Assembly (NCBI GenBank): GCA_902791675.1 | Contig: CADAWW010000016.1 | Span: 1-33,038, forward strand | Source of the DNA: an uncultured Bacteroidales bacterium | Lineage (GTDB): Bacteria; Bacteroidota; Bacteroidia; Bacteroidales; Bacteroidaceae | Reading direction: 5' to 3' | DNA length: 33,038 nucleotides | Shown: positions 17,901-25,189 of the stretch, piece after piece | Layout: the number at the start of each line of letters is the position of its first letter | How positions within the stretch are numbered: position 1 is the stretch's first letter | Position numbers and translations under genes: made by a program | The notes under the pieces: model-generated | The model's database searches: none | Seen by the model: only the letters and a program-made list of their open reading frames with translations | What the model was told of the DNA's origin: nothing

Positions 17901-18906
17901 GCGTATTGCTATAGGTAAGAGCCTCGGTAGAGGTTCCCTTACAGTCAGTAGCACCGGAAGCATAAACCCTGCCTGTGCCGAATGCGGCAGGAACGGGGAA
18001 CGGATCTGTACCAATCCGCTGAACCCAGCCAATACGGCTCTGGTCGTTGTTCAACTGGAAGCAGATCTTACCGTCAGCCAAATCTGCATAAGGTACAACG
18101 GTGGTAGCTACGTTATCGCTCCACTGGTTGGTTACATAGTTGTTGTAGCAAGCACCGCTGGGACGGTTGGCGTATGGATCTGCATTGTAGTTTTCGACAT
18201 CGATAGCAGCCAGACAGCCCTCGTTACGTGCTATATTGCTACTATGGCCATTGGATGCATCAGCATAGCCGAAAGTACAGTCATCACTGAGAACAAGACA
18301 GTTCACAATATTGCTGCGTTTCTCTGCCCAACCGACTACACCACCGCAGTTTGTGGTGGTCTGACCGGTGATGGCAATCTTTGCCAGACAGTTCTCGACG
18401 GTTGTACCACCGTAACCAACAGCCACGATACCGCCGTGGGTGGCATCACCGGCAAAAGAACTGTTGATGGTAACGTCAGCATAGCAACCACGAATAATAC
18501 CGTAGTTTCGTGCAACGATACCAGCAGCAAACTTGGAGGCTGTGGTAATAGTACCCTGCACCTTCAGGTTCTGGATTATAGCACCAAAACCAGCATATCG
18601 GAAGAGTGCCGCATTCATCTCTTCCGGGAACATGTTGATTGTAATGGTGTGTCCCTTGCCATCGAAGGTTCCCTGGTACATTTGTTTTTCTGTACCAATC
18701 ATGGTTCCGTCGATACCCCTGTCGATATCTGCTGTCAGGACAGCGCAGGCATAGACTTCACCATCATTTACGAGTGCAGCGAACTCTTCCAAGTCCTCTG
18801 CCGTACCAATCTGGTATACGCCGTCCTTTTTGTCGAGCGCATACGCAGACATGCTAAAGACCATCATGATGGTCATCAAGCACATGTAAAGTAGTTTTTT
18901 TCTCAT
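11953..18906 (-). CDS. Giant secreted multi-domain protein B (GLUG-like beta-helix modules), intact
   Basis: 2317 residues, a tandem paralogue of protein A with the same domain order. Signal peptide about 1-23. Three beta-helix modules with 'Y.GTFDGKGHTITI'-type motifs occupy roughly residues 25-960; the first two end in 'HQFDKYGVCPVCG' and 'HHFVDGWCTECG'. A helical segment follows, then a lectin-like domain near 1150-1345 ('PNSDFSKKNENW', 'YQTVEGMKPGYYLVGINGCF'), a second helical segment, a fourth module near 1510-1770 ('AGEFDGQGHTLANV'), an 80-residue stretch almost identical to protein A, a propeller-like region of short strands ('DIRFTEDGRLFVARA', 'MTITPDGKYLAIP', 'GLAFDYAGNLYVAS') and the tail 'GAIYNIAGQRVSKPQKGIYI..GRKV'. 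The tail resembles short Prevotella C-terminal sorting motifs; a link to type IX secretion is inference. No enzyme motif seen; adhesion or glycan capture is the best guess. Confidence 0.85.
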   Translation of the reverse strand: MRKKLLYMCLMTIMMVFSMSAYALDKKDGVYQIGTAEDLEEFAALVNDGEVYACAVLTADIDRGIDGTMIGTEKQMYQGTFDGKGHTITINMFPEEMNAALFRYAGFGAIIQNLKVQGTITTASKFAAGIVARNYGIIRGCYADVTINSSFAGDATHGGIVAVGYGGTTVENCLAKIAITGQTTTNCGGVVGWAEKRSNIVNCLVLSDDCTFGYADASNGHSSNIARNEGCLAAIDVENYNADPYANRPSGACYNNYVTNQWSDNVATTVVPYADLADGKICFQLNNDQSRIGWVQRIGTDPFPVPAAFGTGRVYASGATDCKGTSTEALTYSNTPSNAVATAHQFDKYGVCPVCGCFDFHMFEFEDPTKFDQADRSVLLRTREDIDKVEGWNRIANGFRLNMKLMNDLELPTEPGEYIFNPSDWIDGNFNGDGHAITIEMADMGGNAALFPEMAGNVENLIIHGSIQTNGSRAGSIAGNARMALVRNVYSDVNITSSVVGDNTSGGLFGWMGEKEKHVENCIYAGTFTLPGSDGGAHCARVGGVSGWTATKTYITNCAILGEIIGAGNQTFDDDTENSQNIARNPGNVVAENVYVLNPIEGNAVTDHDKYTKIENPESVENGELAFFLNGMQSGLDRFYQKIGTDPMPMPIKKEGGLVYANAPEYRCDGTPLGNTTYGNTDTGGAVIPAHHFVDGWCTECGKMQEDYLAVVDGFHEIHNASEFVWWCQYANLHSDAKARLMDDIDMAGYNESFVPIGLFNGEFDGQGHTFSSIDISGGDYFGLISLIGDGARIHDFCLDESCSISGNAFVGIIGGTSGSGNIYIDRVGNEGSVSGNAQNICGILGVDVGGSMTLHISNCWFTGTILAGRESAAICGYSGADSEVSNCWGAFTINESAIYDCDSFTRGSAKVTNCFEADIDEVSSNKQQHVRAMADNRKCNRLPVEDIASGALCYKLNGEQFTEPVWYQTLEEDEHPYPYDNHGVVVFAAGKYYSILNEEDIANIAADVQTEAETTFADVIATQALIDEFKEAAEALGNVTTISALQEALVAIAAAEKAVRENAKVYQAYIDKCTDVKAYLDNNKDFAGELREGLESYLSDNDEPTDENPLGTYAYILEEHTATADEIKAETERVAKWLQDAINNGYIPGTDISSLIPNSDFSKKNENWTSGWGNGFAQIKDDSGLSTYGVEGWNTTGDMYQTVEGMKPGYYLVGINGCFRPSNNRYSTNYAAGFYANGIFNYFPAAREGMVPLNEAVDGENCNLTIASAYDLPIYDDDFSTNDDNGAELLGYVVQGPTGMAIAAKVNRYEAYTIANVGEDGKLTIGIKSPGTNYGNDWTGWGALKVVYCGDDETECNKALDKVLESMAARAQTILDYIPDEEVPAAGPNYPAEMKAELEAAVAQIDGAETVAAKAEIAAKFSDIFQKIYEGKQAYVQLAKVAGMLDYIYTGNPYLVEKDPETGDYYETEDMLFSIDEQDALYDAVEELNHAYQDGTYSVEEALNPSALKNPTIANIMPGQDEDGYLLISTPKQFIAYSTIASEMDRYAKGKLTADIDMKGIAMVPIGHNRGENAQHIFAGEFDGQGHTLANVYIDDQNIPSGDYAEPATMFYELQNATVKNFKLTGEFYTSHQFSGPITRWMSGASTIDNCEIEVAMHFASNLAGDASSGGVIGRNGSANSLISNCLVNCQLIGEGENPIWYVGGVAGWADQSLIIKNTLITNEYINVGVEGDNSRTISRGTKCTPTNVFVSQYFREAEGTLVTPEQLASGEICWTLNGKTTEDAHWFQRLGTDATPHLFTGSRVWKYGDEYTNVRPNIQLNAFASNLSTATNAEQVVVAYTLNAEAKSAAINFYAGGELKYSHVLKDGDLFAGGHEVAIDNSLLGVPAGTEMTYELDVTGVGVNVPTKIGDSYKVWGPYGMVVNNNPASKGFGQTLMVESYPQEIDKIYISHDKPGALYAFDVNFQPINSADGTPGFYGGLPIKGEEPLAIAGTYQFDLRDIRFTEDGRLFVARASGTSNSSVYELNPEDLDEPWKPVFKGGTLDEATGITYVGEQEQCRMALGLAFEGKGENLKMYVLGGQRSNGGNNTTDYNCSVYNLGTATEWTGAPSANFEPLDGKYTYSSTDVGIYEDRQGGLWYIQNRTTDVNPALKHFNAAEGKEDYSNLTATNSGKMTITPDGKYLAIPQGSGKIVLYETNYVPLASGKIFLSPVSTINVGETRITGLAFDYAGNLYVASASTETVSRYAIPSWNDNKAVTPCAEGFTVGSESGDPDAIKGIDVNTANGAIYNIAGQRVSKPQKGIYIQDGRKVATK

Positions 18907-18970
18907 AGAATGATTTTTGTTAAAGTTAATTAGTTATATGTGACTGTTCGTTTCAGTATTATTAGGTTCA

Positions 18971-19001
18971 CAAAGTTAAGAAGTTTTTGAATTGCTTCAA
19001 A
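18971..19001 (-). promoter_or_regulatory. Promoter of giant gene B
   Basis: On the minus strand, TTTG at 19001-18998, exactly 19 bases, then TAACTTTG at 18978-18971. It has the same layout as the promoter of giant gene A, so the two genes have separate but matching promoters. Confidence 0.85.
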
Positions 19002-19093
19002 TTTTTTCGATTTTTTTTTTTATTATTGAGCATTTTGTGCAAAGTGGATGCATTTTTATGCAAAATAGAAACAAAAGAAAGAGGTAAATGTCG

Positions 19094-19101
19094 TATATTT
19101 G
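19094..19101 (+). promoter_or_regulatory. Promoter element of the alginate-lyase-family gene
   Basis: TATATTTG matches the TAnnTTTG element and lies 24 bases before the chosen ATG at 19125. No clear TTTG at the -33 distance. It places the transcription start after the upstream in-frame ATG at 18987, which argues for the shorter start. Confidence 0.55.
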
Positions 19102-19124
19102 TCTTCAAAAACAAAAGAACGCGT

Positions 19125-20318
19125 ATGAGATACATATTGATGACCCTGGTTGTAGTTTCACAATTAGCCTACGGGCAAAGCATCTGGGATAGCGCTCACC
19201 TAGCCTTGGTAAAGCAGAACCTGCAACTTCCTGTCTATACCCCGGCATTCGATATCTTAATCGGCCAGGCGGAAAAACTGATGGGGCAACGACCCGTTTC
19301 TGTGATGATGAAGGACAAGACGGCTGTAAGTGGTGACAAACACGACTATCTGAGCCTGAGCCGTTATTTCTGGCCCGACCCGACGAAACCGGACGGATTG
19401 CCATACATAAACCGGGACGGGGTGTCGAACCCCGAATTGGAACGATTAGACCGCCCCAAATTATCGGTTATGGCATCTGGGGTCACAACGCTCTCGCTGG
19501 CCTGGTACTTTAGTGACGAAGAGAAGTATGCCCGGAAAGCTGTCGAAATGCTTCGCACCTGGTTCATCAACAAAGACACCCGGATGAATCCCCATTTGGA
19601 ATATGCTCAGATTGTACCTGGCCAGAATGGCGACAAAGGAAGATGCTATGGACTGATAGATGCCTATTCTTTTGTAGAGATGCTCGATGCCGTGCAGCTG
19701 CTAGAAGGATCTAAGTCATTCACCCGAAAAGACAGGAAAAGACTGAAGGACTGGTTTGGCAGATTTCTGGAATGGATGCTGAATAGTGCACAGGGGCAGG
19801 AAGAATGCCGGCAGGCCAATAACCATGCCATTGCTTACGATGTGCAGGTAATGGCCTATGCAAGATATGTAAATAACACAAAAGTGATAAGCGACTTCAT
19901 GTCGCAATTCTATAAGAGGAGAATGAAAAAACAGATAAATCCCGACGGCACACAACCGCAGGAACTCCGTCGTACACTGGCATTCGGGTATTCTGAGTAT
20001 AATTTGTCGCACATGATCGATGTGTTCCAGATTGCCAAGGCTGCAGGGATGAGTTCCGAGGGACTGCCATTATTGGAGAAGGCTGCAGATTTCCTGGCTC
20101 AGTACATAGGAAAACCAGTTGAAGAATGGCCTTATCAACAGATTAGCGGATGGGATGAAAAGCAACACGAGCTATGTCTCGACCTATATCGTCTCTATCT
20201 CTTGGATCCTGATCGTACCGACTACCTGAAACTGGCAAGGGCACATCTGCCAAAACGATTCTCCGAACGATTCGTCCTGCTCTATGGACAACTGGCGGAA
20301 ACAGAAAACGGTCAGTAA
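19125..20318 (+). CDS. Secreted alginate-lyase-family polysaccharide lyase
   Basis: 397 residues with a signal peptide ('RYILMTLVVVSQLAYG|QSIW'). The body fits the alginate lyase superfamily (alpha/alpha-toroid, PL5/PL38-like): 'SRYFWPDPTKPDGLPYI' near the N-terminus, 'NPHLEYAQIVPG' in the middle, 'QANNHAIAYDVQ' (Asn-His pair typical of the active site) and 'PDGTQPQELRRTLAFGYSEYNL' (Arg and Tyr expected in catalysis), then 'ISGWDEKQHELCLDLYRLY'. Such enzymes cleave uronic-acid polymers such as alginate or glucuronan by beta-elimination, in the periplasm or outside the cell. I chose the ATG at 19125 over the in-frame one at 18987 because it opens directly into a signal peptide and follows a TAnnTTTG element. 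Divergent from giant gene B, no operon partners; substrate cannot be told from sequence alone. Confidence 0.85.
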   Translation: MRYILMTLVVVSQLAYGQSIWDSAHLALVKQNLQLPVYTPAFDILIGQAEKLMGQRPVSVMMKDKTAVSGDKHDYLSLSRYFWPDPTKPDGLPYINRDGVSNPELERLDRPKLSVMASGVTTLSLAWYFSDEEKYARKAVEMLRTWFINKDTRMNPHLEYAQIVPGQNGDKGRCYGLIDAYSFVEMLDAVQLLEGSKSFTRKDRKRLKDWFGRFLEWMLNSAQGQEECRQANNHAIAYDVQVMAYARYVNNTKVISDFMSQFYKRRMKKQINPDGTQPQELRRTLAFGYSEYNLSHMIDVFQIAKAAGMSSEGLPLLEKAADFLAQYIGKPVEEWPYQQISGWDEKQHELCLDLYRLYLLDPDRTDYLKLARAHLPKRFSERFVLLYGQLAETENGQ

Positions 20319-20332
20319 ACAAGACATAAAAA

Positions 20333-20362
20333 CATACGCGAGGCAAAAATTCCTCGCGTATG
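20333..20362. terminator. Bidirectional terminator between the lyase gene and ddh
   Basis: Perfect 11-bp stem CATACGCGAGG (20333-20343) with its complement at 20352-20362 and an eight-base loop. T-rich sequence follows on the plus strand and TTTTATG on the minus strand. It lies between two convergent stop codons. Confidence 0.88.
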
Positions 20363-20388
20363 CTATTTCTTGTGTCATCACTGAAGAA

Positions 20389-21288
20389 TCAAACCAAGTG
20401 ACGGATTATCTCCTCGCGATCGCCTGGCAGATAGTCGATGACGGGAATCTCTATCATAGTGTAAGCACCAGGTTGTTGCTTGAGCGTTGCACGTGCAGCA
20501 TTTACCAAGACCTGGGCAGTAAGGGCAGGGTTATTGATTTTCATATTGAACTCGAAGAGCTGGTTATGCGTCTGTCCGCTCACGCCCTTACGTACCAAGT
20601 TCACGCCATGTCCAACATCATTCAACTCATCAACACTTTCTACTTGGAATACGTGTGTCTCGTCGCTGGCAAAATAGGGATCGGCCTTAACGGCTGCAGT
20701 AACAGCTTCCAAGCTGGCGCCTTCCTCTAACTCAACGTATACCATACGACGGTGAATTCCTTCACCAACGGGGATAGTCATGCTGAGTGCATCCTTCACG
20801 CCTTCCTTACTGCGGACACATACGCTGTGACCCATGCTGCGACCAGGGCCGAAGTTGGTGTAGGTGATTCCCTTGGGAGCCAGACTCTGCATGAGAGTGC
20901 GGACAATGCTGTCTGAACCTGGATCCCAACCAGCGCTGATGATGCTTACGGCACCTGTCTTCTTGGCAGCTGCGTCAAGGCTACGACGAAGGTCACAGAT
21001 AAGTCCGTGAATATCAAAACTGTCAACGGTGTTGATGCCTAAGGCCAGACACTTGAGGGCGTATTCCTCGACGCTGCGAGTAGGGGTGGATAAGATAGCG
21101 ACATCTACCTTTCCCAGCTCCTCAATATTCTTAACTACTTTATAGTCAGCCAGTTCGGCAGGCTTGTTCTCTGCACCGGCACGACGTACCACTCCTGCAA
21201 TCTCCATATCTGGAGCAGCCTGTAAAGCCTGAATGGTGTAGCGCCCAATGTTTCCGTAACCTATTACTGCTACGCGAATCTTTTTCAT
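20389..21288 (-). CDS. ddh: meso-Diaminopimelate dehydrogenase
   Basis: NADPH-dependent enzyme that makes meso-2,6-diaminopimelate from tetrahydrodipicolinate and ammonia in one step, feeding lysine and peptidoglycan synthesis. The 299 residues show the Rossmann motif 'VAVIGYGNIGRYTI' (residues 6-19) and family-typical stretches 'TPTRSVEEYA', 'VDSFDIHG', 'SAGWDPGSDS', 'NFGPGRSMGHS' and 'GHGVNLVRKG'. The start was set at 21288, giving 'MKKIRVAVIGYG'; a longer frame to 21333 would overlap the promoter and adds no conserved residues. It stands alone with its own promoter and a shared terminator. Many Bacteroidales use this dehydrogenase route. Confidence 0.95.
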   Translation of the reverse strand: MKKIRVAVIGYGNIGRYTIQALQAAPDMEIAGVVRRAGAENKPAELADYKVVKNIEELGKVDVAILSTPTRSVEEYALKCLALGINTVDSFDIHGLICDLRRSLDAAAKKTGAVSIISAGWDPGSDSIVRTLMQSLAPKGITYTNFGPGRSMGHSVCVRSKEGVKDALSMTIPVGEGIHRRMVYVELEEGASLEAVTAAVKADPYFASDETHVFQVESVDELNDVGHGVNLVRKGVSGQTHNQLFEFNMKINNPALTAQVLVNAARATLKQQPGAYTMIEIPVIDYLPGDREEIIRHLV

Positions 21289-21330
21289 AATCTGAATGCT
21301 TTTTGTTACCTTTGTTGTTGTTTTGCGCGA

Positions 21331-21362
21331 CAAAATTACATCTTTTGTTTGGAATAGACAAC
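21331..21362 (-). promoter_or_regulatory. Promoter of ddh
   Basis: TAATTTTG on the minus strand (21338-21331) matches TAnnTTTG; GTTG at 21362-21359 sits 20 bases upstream as a near-match to the -33 TTTG. The leader to the ATG at 21288 is about 40 bases and A-rich. Confidence 0.7.
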
Positions 21363-21402
21363 ATTTTGTACAAAAATCTTATCCAATCCCTCTTTTATAG
21401 TA

Positions 21403-21428
21403 CTCCCCCAGGGGAGCGGAGAGGGGGC
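21403..21428. repeat. C/G-rich hairpin element after metG
   Basis: CTCCCCCAGGGGAG (21403-21416) is a compact inverted repeat, followed by GCGGAGAGGGGGC. On the minus strand it starts within two bases of the metG stop codon. Its end (GAGAGGGGGCT) matches that of the element at 27047-27088. This type of C-rich intergenic hairpin is common in Bacteroidetes and may end or protect the mRNA. Confidence 0.55.
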
Positions 21429-21429
21429 T

Positions 21430-23487
21430 TTACCCAACTTGGCTCCCGCCCTTTACTTCGTCGAGTGTGGTGGTAACGCTAAGATCACCATTATAGTTGA
21501 CTGCACTGAGAATCATACCCTGACTCTCTTCACCCATCATCTGACGGGGAGCCAGATTAGCAATGAACAGTACACGCTTGCCTATAAGTTGCTCAGGCTC
21601 GTACCACTGGGCAATTCCACTCAGGATGGTGCGGTCCTTGCCGGAACCGTCGTCGAGAGTGAACTTAAGCAGTTTCTTGCTCTTCTTTATCTTTTCGCAA
21701 GCCTTTACCAGACCTACGCGAATGTCCAGCTTCTCGAAGTCCTCGAAGGGGATGATATCCTTCACAGGCGCAGCCTTGTAGTTGGCAGCTTCGTTGGCCT
21801 TGATGGTATCTTCCAACTTCTTAACCTGTGCAGCAACAACCTCGTCCTCTATCTTGGTGAAGAGCAACTCAGGCTTGGGCAACTGCTTACCGGCAGGAAG
21901 TAAATCCAGACTTCCCAATTGCTCCCACGAGAAGCTGTCCATACTTATCATTTTCCTTAACCTTTCGCTACTAAAGGGCAGGAATGGCTCAAAGGCGATA
22001 GCCAGATTGGCTGTCAGTTGCAAGGAGATATTGATAATGGTCTTTACGCGTTCGGGGTCGGTCTTGATTACCTTCCAAGGTTCGCAGTCGGCGATGTACT
22101 TATTACCGATGCGTGCCAGATTCATAGCCTCCTTCTGTGCCTCACGGAACTTAAAGCTTTCCAACAAGGCCTCCAGACGCTCCTTAACGCCCTGGAATTC
22201 TGCCAATGTCTCGCGGTCATAGTCGTTCATCTCGCCACAGACGGGCACTATACCATCATAATACTTCTGGGTAAGCTGCAGGGCACGGTTTACAAAATTA
22301 CCGTACACAGCAACCAACTCGTTGTTGCAACGAGCCTGAAAATCGGCCCAGGTAAAATCGTTGTCCTTGGTTTCGGGTGCATTGGCGGTGAGCACATAGC
22401 GGAGTTCGTCCTGACGGTTGGGCAATTCCTCAAGATATTCGTTCAGCCAAACAGCATAGTTCTTAGAGGTGCTGATTTTATTTCCCTCCAGATTCAGGAA
22501 TTCGTTGCTGGGCACATTGTCGGGTAGGATGTAATCACCGTGTGCCTTGAGCATAGCAGGGAATACAATACAATGGAATACGATATTGTCTTTTCCGATG
22601 AAGTGAATCAGTCGGGTTTCTGGGTCTTTCCACCATTTTTCCCAAGAACCCAATTCGGGATGTGCATCGCAAAGTTCTTTGGTGTTGCTGATATAACCGA
22701 TGGGAGCATCAAACCACACGTAGAGCACCTTGCCTTCTGCCCCCTCAATGGGAACGGGAATTCCCCAATCCAAGTCGCGGGTTACGGCACGTGGACGCAA
22801 ACCGCCGTCCAGCCAACTCTTACACTGACCGTAAACATTGGAACGCCACTCTTTGTGGTCTTCCAGAATCCACTTCTCCAACCATGGCTGATCTTTATCC
22901 AACGGCAGATACCAATGTTTGGTAGCCTTCTTTACCAACGGATTACCCGTTTCGGCATTATATGGATTGATGAGTTCTTCAGGCGAAAGGGTGGCACCGC
23001 ACTTCTCGCATTGGTCACCATAAGCCTCAGGAGCATGACAGCGTGGACATTCCCCCTTTATATTTCGGTCGGTCAGGAAATGGCCTGTCTGCTCGTCATA
23101 GAACTGTTCGCTTACCTGCTCGATGAACTTTCCGTCATCGTAAAGCTTGCGGAAGAAATCACTGGCCAACTTGTGGTGTGTCTTGCTGGTGGTTCGACTA
23201 TACACATCGAACGATATGCCAAACTTCTCGAAGCTATCCTTGATAAGATAATGATAGCGGTCTACTACCTCCTGAACGGTGATGCCCTCCTTGCGGGCAC
23301 GGATGGTTACGGGCACGCCATGCTCGTCTGAGCCGCCGATGAACAACACATCGCGACCTTTCAGACGCAGATAACGAACATAGATATCAGCGGGGACATA
23401 TACACCTGCCAGATGTCCGATATGAACGGGTCCGTTTGCATAAGGCAAAGCGGAGGTTACCAGAGTTCTCTTGAATTTCTTTTCCAT
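21430..23487 (-). CDS. metG: Methionyl-tRNA synthetase
   Basis: Charges tRNA-Met, class I aminoacyl-tRNA synthetase. 685 residues, full length. The HIGH motif is at 22-25 ('[10 protein letters not shown]'), the zinc knuckle at Cys147, 150, 160 and 163 ('CPRC...CEKC'), and the KMSKS-type loop reads 'KISTS' at 337-341. The anticodon-binding helical domain follows. The last 110 or so residues ('[19 protein letters not shown]... [23 protein letters not shown]') form the OB-fold tRNA-binding domain found in the longer dimeric MetG enzymes. It lies 10 bases downstream of the outer-membrane-type gene and is probably the last gene of the operon that begins with the LtaS-like gene, an unusual setting for a synthetase. 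Confidence 0.97.
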   Translation of the reverse strand: MEKKFKRTLVTSALPYANGPVHIGHLAGVYVPADIYVRYLRLKGRDVLFIGGSDEHGVPVTIRARKEGITVQEVVDRYHYLIKDSFEKFGISFDVYSRTTSKTHHKLASDFFRKLYDDGKFIEQVSEQFYDEQTGHFLTDRNIKGECPRCHAPEAYGDQCEKCGATLSPEELINPYNAETGNPLVKKATKHWYLPLDKDQPWLEKWILEDHKEWRSNVYGQCKSWLDGGLRPRAVTRDLDWGIPVPIEGAEGKVLYVWFDAPIGYISNTKELCDAHPELGSWEKWWKDPETRLIHFIGKDNIVFHCIVFPAMLKAHGDYILPDNVPSNEFLNLEGNKISTSKNYAVWLNEYLEELPNRQDELRYVLTANAPETKDNDFTWADFQARCNNELVAVYGNFVNRALQLTQKYYDGIVPVCGEMNDYDRETLAEFQGVKERLEALLESFKFREAQKEAMNLARIGNKYIADCEPWKVIKTDPERVKTIINISLQLTANLAIAFEPFLPFSSERLRKMISMDSFSWEQLGSLDLLPAGKQLPKPELLFTKIEDEVVAAQVKKLEDTIKANEAANYKAAPVKDIIPFEDFEKLDIRVGLVKACEKIKKSKKLLKFTLDDGSGKDRTILSGIAQWYEPEQLIGKRVLFIANLAPRQMMGEESQGMILSAVNYNGDLSVTTTLDEVKGGSQVG

Positions 23488-23497
23488 AATATTATAT

Positions 23498-24442
23498 CTA
23501 TTTTCTTTTATTTTCCCAATTTCTTATCTTCCCTAGAATATTAATGTAGTAAGCTGCCCCCAGTTGTAACTGGTGGAAGGGGTAGTCGCGCATACCGAAC
23601 TGGTAAGATGCCAGGGCCTCCCAGTTTTTAATCCGATAGGCAGCGCGTGTTTTCAGCACTACGGGTCGGTCGTGGGCCTGTTCTTTGTTATTTGTCGTGG
23701 AATGCTCCCAACCGCTATATCCGCGTATTGTTTGTTCAACCGAATATTGTTTATGTGTCCATTTTAGCATTAAACCATACATAATGGCATCGTTCTGTCG
23801 GGCATTATTGGTTTGCCAGCATAGGAAACCGCCGCTCAAAGCTATGCGCAGGTCGTGGTCCTTCAGGGCGCCCAAGGCAAAAGACTTGGCTACTGTGGCA
23901 TCAAAGAAGTAGCCGGGACTGTCGTAGTTTCGGGCATACTGGAAATCGTTGCCCGAAGCGGTTCTGAGTGCAGCTCGCAGAATCACATCCGGAAGATAGC
24001 GCTTCTGTCTGAAAAGCTGAATGTCGGTGGTTATATAGACATCTCCGCTGACACAGCCTTTGCGCGCCTTTGGATCGGTCTTAGCCTTTTCCGTAAGTCG
24101 GCATACAGCCAGACTCTCATCGGAATTCCTATACCATTCGGCTAAAGGCATCCATGCTGTAAGGTTTACCCTATCAGTAAAGAGCGGAATGTTTACCTTG
24201 AGCGTTAGGTCCGTTGTATGGTCGCCTCGGGTACCGAAGAAATGATTTCCATCCAGTTCTATACGAATGTCATGCTGTAACGTTCCGTCTAGCATGTCAG
24301 GGACAGGAAAGGCATTCGGACCAAAGTAATAAGGAGAAATCATTGTCGTCTCGCTCTTGTCTGGTTGGTCCAAACCGGTCTGGGCAGGAGCAGGGGATCC
24401 GGCCAAATACAAAAGCAATATGAACAATATCTTCCTCATCAT
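23498..24442 (-). CDS. Outer-membrane-type protein, function unknown
   Basis: 314 residues with a signal peptide ('[19 protein letters not shown]', cleavage near residue 21). The mature part begins with '[19 protein letters not shown]' and then shows alternating hydrophobic/polar strands rich in aromatic residues ('[13 protein letters not shown]', '[13 protein letters not shown]', '[16 protein letters not shown]', '[17 protein letters not shown]', '[18 protein letters not shown]', '[15 protein letters not shown]'), typical of an outer-membrane beta-barrel. I know similar conserved hypothetical proteins in Bacteroides but no function. It follows the PAP2 gene by three bases and precedes metG by ten, so it probably works with the envelope enzymes upstream. 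A second Met at position 2 is an equally good start. Confidence 0.75.
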   Translation of the reverse strand: MMRKILFILLLYLAGSPAPAQTGLDQPDKSETTMISPYYFGPNAFPVPDMLDGTLQHDIRIELDGNHFFGTRGDHTTDLTLKVNIPLFTDRVNLTAWMPLAEWYRNSDESLAVCRLTEKAKTDPKARKGCVSGDVYITTDIQLFRQKRYLPDVILRAALRTASGNDFQYARNYDSPGYFFDATVAKSFALGALKDHDLRIALSGGFLCWQTNNARQNDAIMYGLMLKWTHKQYSVEQTIRGYSGWEHSTTNNKEQAHDRPVVLKTRAAYRIKNWEALASYQFGMRDYPFHQLQLGAAYYINILGKIRNWENKRK

Positions 24443-24445
24443 ATC

Positions 24446-25186
24446 CTATAAAACAGCAGTAAAAGCGAATCCAACTGTATTATGCTGCATCTCGTAAGTC
24501 GGAACTACCATTATATTGGCTGTATGCTGGTTTTTCTTTTTGGGCCAGAAGAGCTTTTTCTCCAGAGGATAAAGCCAATAGGCCACATTGGCAGAGAGGA
24601 TGCCGATACCGGCTCCTGCCAGTACATCGTTGCACCAATGCCGGTTGTTATATACACGCAGGGCACCTGTGGCTATTGCAATAGCATAGGCAGCCGAACC
24701 TATTCCCCAGCCATATTCCTTGCGTACCAATTCGGCACCGGTGAACACTGTTGCTGTATGGCCCGAAGGGAAGGAACTCCGTTCGTCTACCGTTCCTGGA
24801 CGCGCCTCACGAACCGTGTATTTAAGACCGTTTACCAAAGCTACTTCTACAGCGTAGGCCGTAGCGGAAATCATGACTCTGTCCACAAAGTTGTGCTTGT
24901 GTTTTACACCAAAACAGCCCAAGAAGAGATTCGCTGCAACGGGAGCATACTGAATATAATCGTCCACACTGGTATGATGACCTTCGTCCCAGTTGCCTAA
25001 CTTATCATGAAAGGCAATACCCACAGCACCGGCTGTTATCAGCGCTCCCGGTACTATCAGTTGCTTAGCCTTGAATTTGTGCTCTGTTCCGCATACATCA
25101 ACCAAACTGTCGGTCAAAGCAACATCCTGAGCTTTCAAGCCATAAGCTATAAGCAGGCAAAGTATTATGGGCAAAATCCTTCTCAT
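24446..25186 (-). CDS. PAP2-family membrane-associated phosphatase
   Basis: 246 residues with an N-terminal signal or membrane segment. The three phosphatase signature motifs are intact: 'KYTVREARP' (122-130), 'PSGHT' (140-144, His143) and 'RVYNNRHWCND' (Arg177, His183, Asp187). Several hydrophobic helices surround them. The family removes phosphate from lipid phosphates or pyrophosphates such as undecaprenyl pyrophosphate, phosphatidylglycerol phosphate or lipid A, with the active site facing the periplasm. The stop of the LtaS-like gene is three bases upstream and the next gene starts three bases after this stop, so expression is coupled. Context suggests it handles a lipid product linked to the LtaS-like enzyme, but the substrate is not shown by sequence. 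Confidence 0.9.
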   Translation of the reverse strand: MRRILPIILCLLIAYGLKAQDVALTDSLVDVCGTEHKFKAKQLIVPGALITAGAVGIAFHDKLGNWDEGHHTSVDDYIQYAPVAANLFLGCFGVKHKHNFVDRVMISATAYAVEVALVNGLKYTVREARPGTVDERSSFPSGHTATVFTGAELVRKEYGWGIGSAAYAIAIATGALRVYNNRHWCNDVLAGAGIGILSANVAYWLYPLEKKLFWPKKKNQHTANIMVVPTYEMQHNTVGFAFTAVL

Positions 25187-25189
25187 GTC

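Noticed and set aside
17824..18894. A 356-codon plus-strand frame opposite giant gene B, and a similar one at 8186-9037 opposite gene A
   Set aside because: Both are complements of repetitive beta-helix coding sequence; no promoter, no domain.
18987..19124. Longer N-terminus for the alginate-lyase-family protein
   Set aside because: The ATG at 19125 leads directly into a signal peptide and follows a promoter element; the extra 46 residues lie upstream of that element.
21289..21333. Longer N-terminus for ddh
   Set aside because: It overlaps a good TAnnTTTG element, and the Rossmann fold begins right after the ATG at 21288.
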